Below are positions 61,401-64,000 of a DNA stretch of 64,000 bases, one piece after another. The stretch is taken from assembly GCA_913055685.1 (NCBI GenBank), contig CAJXKC010000001.1, positions 1 to 64,000 of the forward strand. Reading direction: 5' to 3'. The notes below the pieces were generated by a model, which had not been told where the DNA came from, searched no databases, and saw nothing but the letters and a program-made list of their open reading frames with translations. The stretch comes from an uncultured Flavobacteriales bacterium. Lineage in GTDB: Bacteria > Bacteroidota > Bacteroidia > Flavobacteriales > Schleiferiaceae. Both the position numbers and the translations under genes were made by a program. Position 1 is the first letter of the stretch, and each line of letters opens with the position of its first letter.

Positions 61401-64000
61401 GGAAGCTTGAGGCGCCCCCAGAGCATATCCCTCCAAGCACAATTTCCAGAGGCTATCATTATTAGTTACCATTAAGGTATCGTAAACCCAGCCCAATTGG
61501 CTAGAATTAGGATTGAATGAAACCGGCAACCAAGCGGTATCATTTGGAGATATGCTTATTGGGCTTAAGCTGTGACTGAAATAAGCAGTTCCTAAGCTAT
61601 AGGCACTTAGAGTAAGATCGTCACAACCAGTATTAACAATCATTACCGAATCGATTGCTGTAGAACCGGTATAAAGCGTATCGTAATTTAGACAAGCCTG
61701 TGTGGCCATAAGATTAGGCTCGCCGATGATATTTAGATTAATGCTTATTAGGGTATCCGGAAATGCTGGATCATTACTTTGCACTCTTAAGTTTCTAGTG
61801 TAGCTTCCTGAACTTAAACCACTGGTTTGAATATAGCCAGAAACCAAAACAGAATCTCCCGCCGCGGTGGTACCGCTCGACGGACTAAAGGAGCTAGTTG
61901 CCGCGCTACTTACAATACGAAAATCATCTACTCGGTAGTGGTCATAACTGGAGCCAGTATAGCTCTGTTGATATAAACGAAGCTCCATTTGCCCACTTAC
62001 AGGAATAGGGAAGGAATAATAGGCGGCCGCTGTATTGTAATTATAAACGGTTCCGATGGTAGTCCAAAAGGTGCTTCCTACTAGTCTATACTGAACTAAA
62101 AGATCCTCTCCACCATCTGGGTTTTCACAACCTAAACCACCACTATTTCCAGGGAATGCCCAAAAACCAACCGAGTCTCCTTGATACAAATTAAGGGCAA
62201 CAGTCTGTGCGGTACGCAGGGTACCCATCATCGACATCGCATTCTGACCCGAACGCTGGTAACAACCATTGAAAATTTGATTCGATCCTTGGGTAGACCA
62301 AATGGCAGAGTTAAAGCCATTTTCAAAATCATCAAAAATACCGCTACCGCCAAGTAAGGTCCAATTTAGGCTTGCGCCTGAACCTTGGTTGTAGAGGTAG
62401 AATTGCATTGGAATGCTATCATTACAACCATAAGAATTTAGCGTATAACTAGCACTGTCGAAAGCAATGGCCGGAGCGGTAAAGGCCTGAGCGCTTAGGC
62501 ATAATATAGTATCCAGGTTACCCGTAAACTGTAGGGTATCGTTGAAAATACCGGTGGTGCTTGGAGTGTATCGCACAAAAATGAAAGCAGAATCACCCGG
62601 AGCTAAAGCTAGATTGGATTGCAAGCTTACAAAGTCGGGGTTACTCGTACTTAAACTACTTATAGTCAAACTGTCGCAACCATTATTATGGATAAGCATC
62701 GAGTCCAACTGTGCAATACCGATATAGCTTGTATCAAAATTAAAACAAGCGCTTGTAGCATCGAAAACCGGGGCGCCGGTCACATCAACAATCAATGGTA
62801 CTTCCACCAGACTATCTGGACCTATGGTATTGGTGCGCACTTCTAGAATATAATGCTGTATTCCCGCCAAAGAATTACTGAAGTCTACGCTAATCGGAAT
62901 CTGCACGGTGGCATTGGTAGTGCCAAGACTATCCGCAATACTAACTCTAGAAACATCCCCGCGTTTCTGCAATTGGATCGCGTCATAAGCTACTGTGGCC
63001 GAACTATTGTAATTAGCGATATCAATACGATCTATTTCTGTAGTGCTAGCATAATTGAAACTCATACCAGTAACTATGGCTGTCCCATTCAAATAGACGT
63101 CAAAAGTTCCGGCGGTATAATCAATATTGCGTACCTCAACCAGGTTCCAATTACCACTAGACAATATCGTAGACCAAGTGTAGGAACCATGAATCCTCAA
63201 GCTTCCATAGTACACCTCTAATCCGATTGCGGTATAATTAAAATTATTCTCCGTATCGGCTAAACGCATATAGGAGCGCGAACTACTATTGCTGTATACC
63301 AAAAAACTAAGGTAATTGGGATCAGCGCCATTAAAGGTGGCGTAAACTCCATCTTCCAGAGCTGCATAGCCACTTAATTGTAGATACGCATTACCCTGAC
63401 CAGCATTACCTAAAACTATATTCGAATTAAAGGTCGTTGGAGCGGTAGCCGAGCGAAGCAAGGGACTTAAACTTGACTCGAAATTGGCGTTTAGGAAGTT
63501 TTGGTCATTTAAGGACCGAACATCTAGGTCGTAAAATGCCGCTCCACCGCTAAGGTGCTGAAACTGTAGGGTGTCGCGGTATATTCCACCACATGGCACG
63601 GTGCCAAGAAGAGAATCTGGACTCACCGCAACCGAAGCGGCCTGCTGAACAGTAAGGCTACCGCTTATAGTATCCACACCAAAACAGTTGGACTGAATCA
63701 AGGTAAAGGTATAAACACCCGGTGCTGAATAAGCATGACTAGGATTGGCCAAAGTAGAGCTATCACCATCTCCAAAATACCAAGTGCTAATTCCACCCCC
63801 GGTAGAAGTATTAGTAAACTGAACCGGTTGCAAAAGGGCGGGATTGGTAGTACTAATAGTGTAAGCAGCAGTTGGCGCCGTAGTTCCGCCAGCCGACCAG
63901 CTTAAGGCAAATCCTCCACGGGTAATGGAATAGTCTGAGCTAAATTGAACTCTTGCCTCACCGCTGGGAATATTTATCGCCGCACCACCATTGGGCAACG
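58482..64000 (-). CDS. Giant T9SS-secreted multidomain protein (5' end outside window)
   Basis: At least 1838 residues; the frame is open to the right edge, so the true start is beyond 64000. In order (residues from the edge): end of a CUB-like domain (about 1-33); PKD domain (38-118); LamG/concanavalin-like module (150-345); choice-of-anchor D (410-505); reelin-like module with CENPDGGEDL (550-695); choice-of-anchor D (765-860); a flavodoxin/GATase-like Rossmann module (900-1105); choice-of-anchor D (1175-1265); a beta module (1270-1500); choice-of-anchor D (1500-1600); two PKD domains with FDNSNSQYYNTLFWDFGDG and WIWDFGDGTTSTQQNPSH (1600-1760); type A T9SS sorting domain starting LYPNPNKGRFSLKI. 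Surface adhesin or matrix protein; no catalytic triad identified. Confidence 0.85.
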   Translation of the reverse strand, partial: LPNGGAAINIPSGEARVQFSSDYSITRGGFALSWSAGGTTAPTAAYTISTTNPALLQPVQFTNTSTGGGISTWYFGDGDSSTLANPSHAYSAPGVYTFTLIQSNCFGVDTISGSLTVQQAASVAVSPDSLLGTVPCGGIYRDTLQFQHLSGGAAFYDLDVRSLNDQNFLNANFESSLSPLLRSATAPTTFNSNIVLGNAGQGNAYLQLSGYAALEDGVYATFNGADPNYLSFLVYSNSSSRSYMRLADTENNFNYTAIGLEVYYGSLRIHGSYTWSTILSSGNWNLVEVRNIDYTAGTFDVYLNGTAIVTGMSFNYASTTEIDRIDIANYNSSATVAYDAIQLQKRGDVSRVSIADSLGTTNATVQIPISVDFSNSLAGIQHYILEVRTNTIGPDSLVEVPLIVDVTGAPVFDATSACFNFDTSYIGIAQLDSMLIHNNGCDSLTISSLSTSNPDFVSLQSNLALAPGDSAFIFVRYTPSTTGIFNDTLQFTGNLDTILCLSAQAFTAPAIAFDSASYTLNSYGCNDSIPMQFYLYNQGSGASLNWTLLGGSGIFDDFENGFNSAIWSTQGSNQIFNGCYQRSGQNAMSMMGTLRTAQTVALNLYQGDSVGFWAFPGNSGGLGCENPDGGEDLLVQYRLVGSTFWTTIGTVYNYNTAAAYYSFPIPVSGQMELRLYQQSYTGSSYDHYRVDDFRIVSSAATSSFSPSSGTTAAGDSVLVSGYIQTSGLSSGSYTRNLRVQSNDPAFPDTLISINLNIIGEPNLMATQACLNYDTLYTGSTAIDSVMIVNTGCDDLTLSAYSLGTAYFSHSLSPISISPNDTAWLPVSFNPNSSQLGWVYDTLMVTNNDSLWKLCLEGYALGAPQASFNPDSLSVTVTNCGDSISIPVYLRNTGLSDLDYKYIQGRSGAKINVAVMSTSVYFTERNNMYSAISQMPNVNLAYISPTTLAQVYLDLDTMDVLVLPEGSSTFTSSLFAPAYQDFLNNGGVVITAWMSVSMSTAYNIMPISMSNTASSPIPVSIPGHPIAAGLPSTGLSYLSATQLVTFTNTANLTRVIGAQGSNQAVVATKPYGDGVAIHIGYDYWQTNIDIERLLQNSINWGASQTGAPAFIQASPDSGLVAVNDSVLINISINTAGITNGTYNYDLNFETNDPLNNPLRLPLHLVVNGTANLEVVDSSCLSFAPTLQGASARDTFEVYNRGCDTLEISSYTAANADFTIDNLPLSVAPGDTAKLSVHFSPFGVGLSTDTLLVSTNDTTFSICVSGSGIGAALPQIEGDTLSFTLQKCKVIGTKQVKVKNIGMGSMNFDIQFGRYSDSSQIAYNVVGATTTHTFNSLPNTADSIKLKIIINGDYDAFSERATLYLDGNYWQILYDNNRFYQRDTLDIFIVGTQVSSLLADGILDVALYNTSSVDGGPGSFHRVELEVVQTVNWVSVLGANAGTIPANDSVNRNLLFNAALLPVGTHYTTMVVANNSPSQPNYRKPVKFNVIAEPEIALSDTCAYFTLTPLGDTTARSVTIYNNGCQDLVISSMTSTSNQFKIYQSTATILVGDSLVLDIDFIPTSVSNFSASIFIISNDSNRTICLNGQSGAMPVADFSFSDENICIGEVSFDNSNSQYYNTLFWDFGDGITSNQSNPNHVFGNPGTYKVTLRTTNSIGFDTISKFVTVNPLVVNFGISNDTIQLSDTAYFTDSTPNAVTWIWDFGDGTTSTQQNPSHQYSAQGLYNVKLTVIDNRSCSNTLTKQIRVENQIGLVDYSFTQSWDLYPNPNKGRFSLKIKEGDWEDYNFQILDVQGRELLRIKGEKLSQQEFNLSLRAGVYILKISKGAEAIDQRRFVIKH

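Noticed and set aside
1-64000. tRNA, rRNA and CRISPR arrays
   Set aside because: I looked for T-loop signatures, ribosomal stretches and spaced direct repeats and saw none. The absence is by eye, not by covariance search.

Overview
The window is a chromosomal segment of a Bacteroidota bacterium, most likely a member of the Flavobacteriales; I cannot fix the family. The evidence is lineage-typical content: two secreted proteins with type IX secretion (T9SS) C-terminal sorting domains, several small outer-membrane barrels, a TonB-dependent receptor with an N-terminal carboxypeptidase-like domain, LytS/LytTR signalling instead of OmpR types, a Lacal_2735-type small protein, a short catalytic-domain-only AMP nucleosidase, an UpxY-type NusG paralogue, and -7 promoter boxes of the Bacteroidota form TAnnTTTG. 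I see no rRNA, tRNA, CRISPR array, transposase or phage gene.

Layout. 1-7188: plus-strand genes (AMP nucleosidase, two barrels, serine hydrolase, histidine kinase, orphan protein, lipoprotein) separated by unusually long non-coding gaps filled with polypyrimidine tracts, purine/pyrimidine hairpins, a 104-bp repeat pair and shared palindromic modules. From 7189 on the gaps are short. 7189-11412: minus-strand gpmI-HAD-map-methyltransferase operon and elbB. 11503-22073: T9SS protein, pepE/AlkD-like pair, Asp-box protein with an O-methyltransferase, DUF1015, DUF6702-HupE pair, pirin, barrel, LysE exporter. 22140-26626: UpxY, thioredoxin-like protein, pheT, histone-deacetylase-fold hydrolase. 26623-39102: long minus-strand block with aspartate kinase, OlsF-like aminolipid acyltransferase and a multi-PAS kinase; a tetR-isocitrate dehydrogenase-sbtA-sbtB operon; then lysA, an acetyltransferase and a BaiN-type flavoprotein. 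39152-47929: PH-like membrane protein, fbp, membrane-tethered LytTR regulator, mfd, YdeI-like protein, trans-sulfuration PLP enzyme. 48100-52667: TonB receptor, small dimeric-barrel protein and LytS/LytTR in one operon. 52664-55349: second LytS/LytTR system with a LiaF-like membrane protein. 55544-58445: zinc-ribbon protein, MscS channel, TfoX-like protein. 58482-64000: 3' part of a giant T9SS-secreted multidomain protein that runs off the right edge.

How the parts work together. The most striking unit is tetR-icd-sbtA-sbtB: a decarboxylating TCA enzyme joined to a sodium/bicarbonate transporter and its PII-like partner. A TTTG-N19-TACTTTTG promoter lies upstream, and its -7 box sits inside a perfect 10-bp-arm inverted repeat, a probable TetR operator. 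The second is the TonB receptor operon, whose promoter is preceded by a 21-bp-period direct repeat that fits the geometry of LytTR binding and whose last two genes encode a LytS/LytTR pair. Four of nine convergent gene pairs share a single 4-bp stop-codon overlap; three others are separated by clear bidirectional hairpin terminators.
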